NCBI GenBank assembly: GCA_001643475.1
Contig: LXTK01000269.1
Location: 1-6,346, forward strand
Length of the DNA stretch: 6,346 nt
Origin: Proteobacteria bacterium SPGG2
GTDB taxonomy: Bacteria > Pseudomonadota > Gammaproteobacteria > Acidiferrobacterales > SPGG2
Direction: 5' to 3'
Shown: positions 6,128-6,346 of the stretch, piece by piece
How the letters are laid out: each line of letters opens with the position of its first letter
Position numbering within the stretch: position 1 is the first letter of the stretch
Position numbers and translations under genes: made by a program
Notes under the pieces: model-generated
The model's input: the letters and a program-made list of their open reading frames with translations, nothing else
Told to the model about the DNA's origin: nothing
Databases searched by the model: none

Positions 6128-6346
6128 TCCGCGCAGCAAGGAGAATTCGAACTCCCGGCCAATAACCGAAGCAGTCCGCAATACCTGGTTGCAGTTCTCC
6201 GACAACCGGCCCAACCGCCGCCCGATTGCGTCTCTTACACCGTCGGGGATAATATCGGCCCAGGCCCTGTTTTCAGAGATCTGATCCGGATCGATCAGCT
6301 CAACCACCTCGTTTACGAACAAGGGATTGCCATCGGTGCGGCTGTG
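6128..6346 (-). pseudogene. STAND/AAA-type regulatory ATPase fragment, runs off the right edge
   Basis: The minus-strand frame is open to the window edge: HSRTDGNPLFVNEVVELI, then a stretch with IIPDGVRDAIGRRLGRLSENCNQ, then ASVIGREFEFSLL. This resembles the end of the NTPase region in large STAND-type regulators (LuxR/MalT-like or cyclase-ATPase-TPR proteins), where GNPLFV, IPxGVRxxIGRRL and the VIGREF motif follow the P-loop and Walker B parts. Those upstream parts would lie beyond the window. The TTG at 6320-6322 is not a true start, since homology continues upstream of it. After about residue LLRG the frame turns into sulfatase sequence, so helical repeats expected downstream are missing. 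The gene is broken at its 3' side; whether its upstream part is intact cannot be seen here. Confidence 0.72.

Noticed and set aside
5906..6346. A genuine multidomain ATPase-sulfatase fusion gene
   Set aside because: Both pieces are only parts of domains: the sulfatase lacks its catalytic formylglycine motif and the frame stops soon after running into MttB sequence, so a folded two-domain enzyme is unlikely.
1..6346. CRISPR array, tRNA or rRNA gene, transposase or defence system
   Set aside because: I looked for regularly spaced repeats, RNA gene signatures and the proteins of these systems in all frames and saw none.

Overview
The window looks like a piece of a Pseudomonadota (proteobacterial) genome of moderate G+C content, probably from an uncultured alpha- or gammaproteobacterium. 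The reasons are family-level: a class III cyclase fused to a TolB-like domain and TPRs, a covalent-FAD dimethylglycine dehydrogenase-type protein with a GcvT half, and an MttB-family methyltransferase relative. The taxonomic call is inference from protein style, not from a marker gene.

Layout, left to right. A GFA-family zinc protein reads rightward from the left edge (2-466); its start codon appears to straddle or lie just outside the edge. It converges on a 588-residue cyclase/TolB-like/TPR signalling protein on the minus strand (590-2356). A 333-base gap (2357-2689) without a convincing gene holds several short inverted repeats and one copy of a degenerate element that also occurs in the 467-589 gap. 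Next comes an intact 804-residue FAD-oxidoreductase/GcvT protein (2690-5104, minus) with a good ribosome binding site. Upstream of it, on the same strand, is the C-terminal half of an MttB-family methyltransferase (5202 to about 5957).

The right end is the oddest part. Within about 400 bases the minus strand passes from a STAND/AAA-type ATPase fragment (6346 to about 6128), in frame, into a sulfatase fragment (about 6127-5933), and then, in a different frame, into the MttB C-terminal half. None of the three pieces is complete here. This is either a hot spot of illegitimate recombination and gene decay or an assembly chimera.

Functionally, the MttB-family piece and the FAD/GcvT protein belong to a known theme: breakdown of methylated amines such as betaines, with methyl groups passed to tetrahydrofolate. 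Because the MttB part is truncated, only the FAD/GcvT protein is likely to work at this locus. The GFA protein could be tied to formaldehyde released by such demethylation, but it is over 2 kb away and on the other strand, so the link is weak. I see no CRISPR array, RNA gene, complete mobile element or clearly new defence system.
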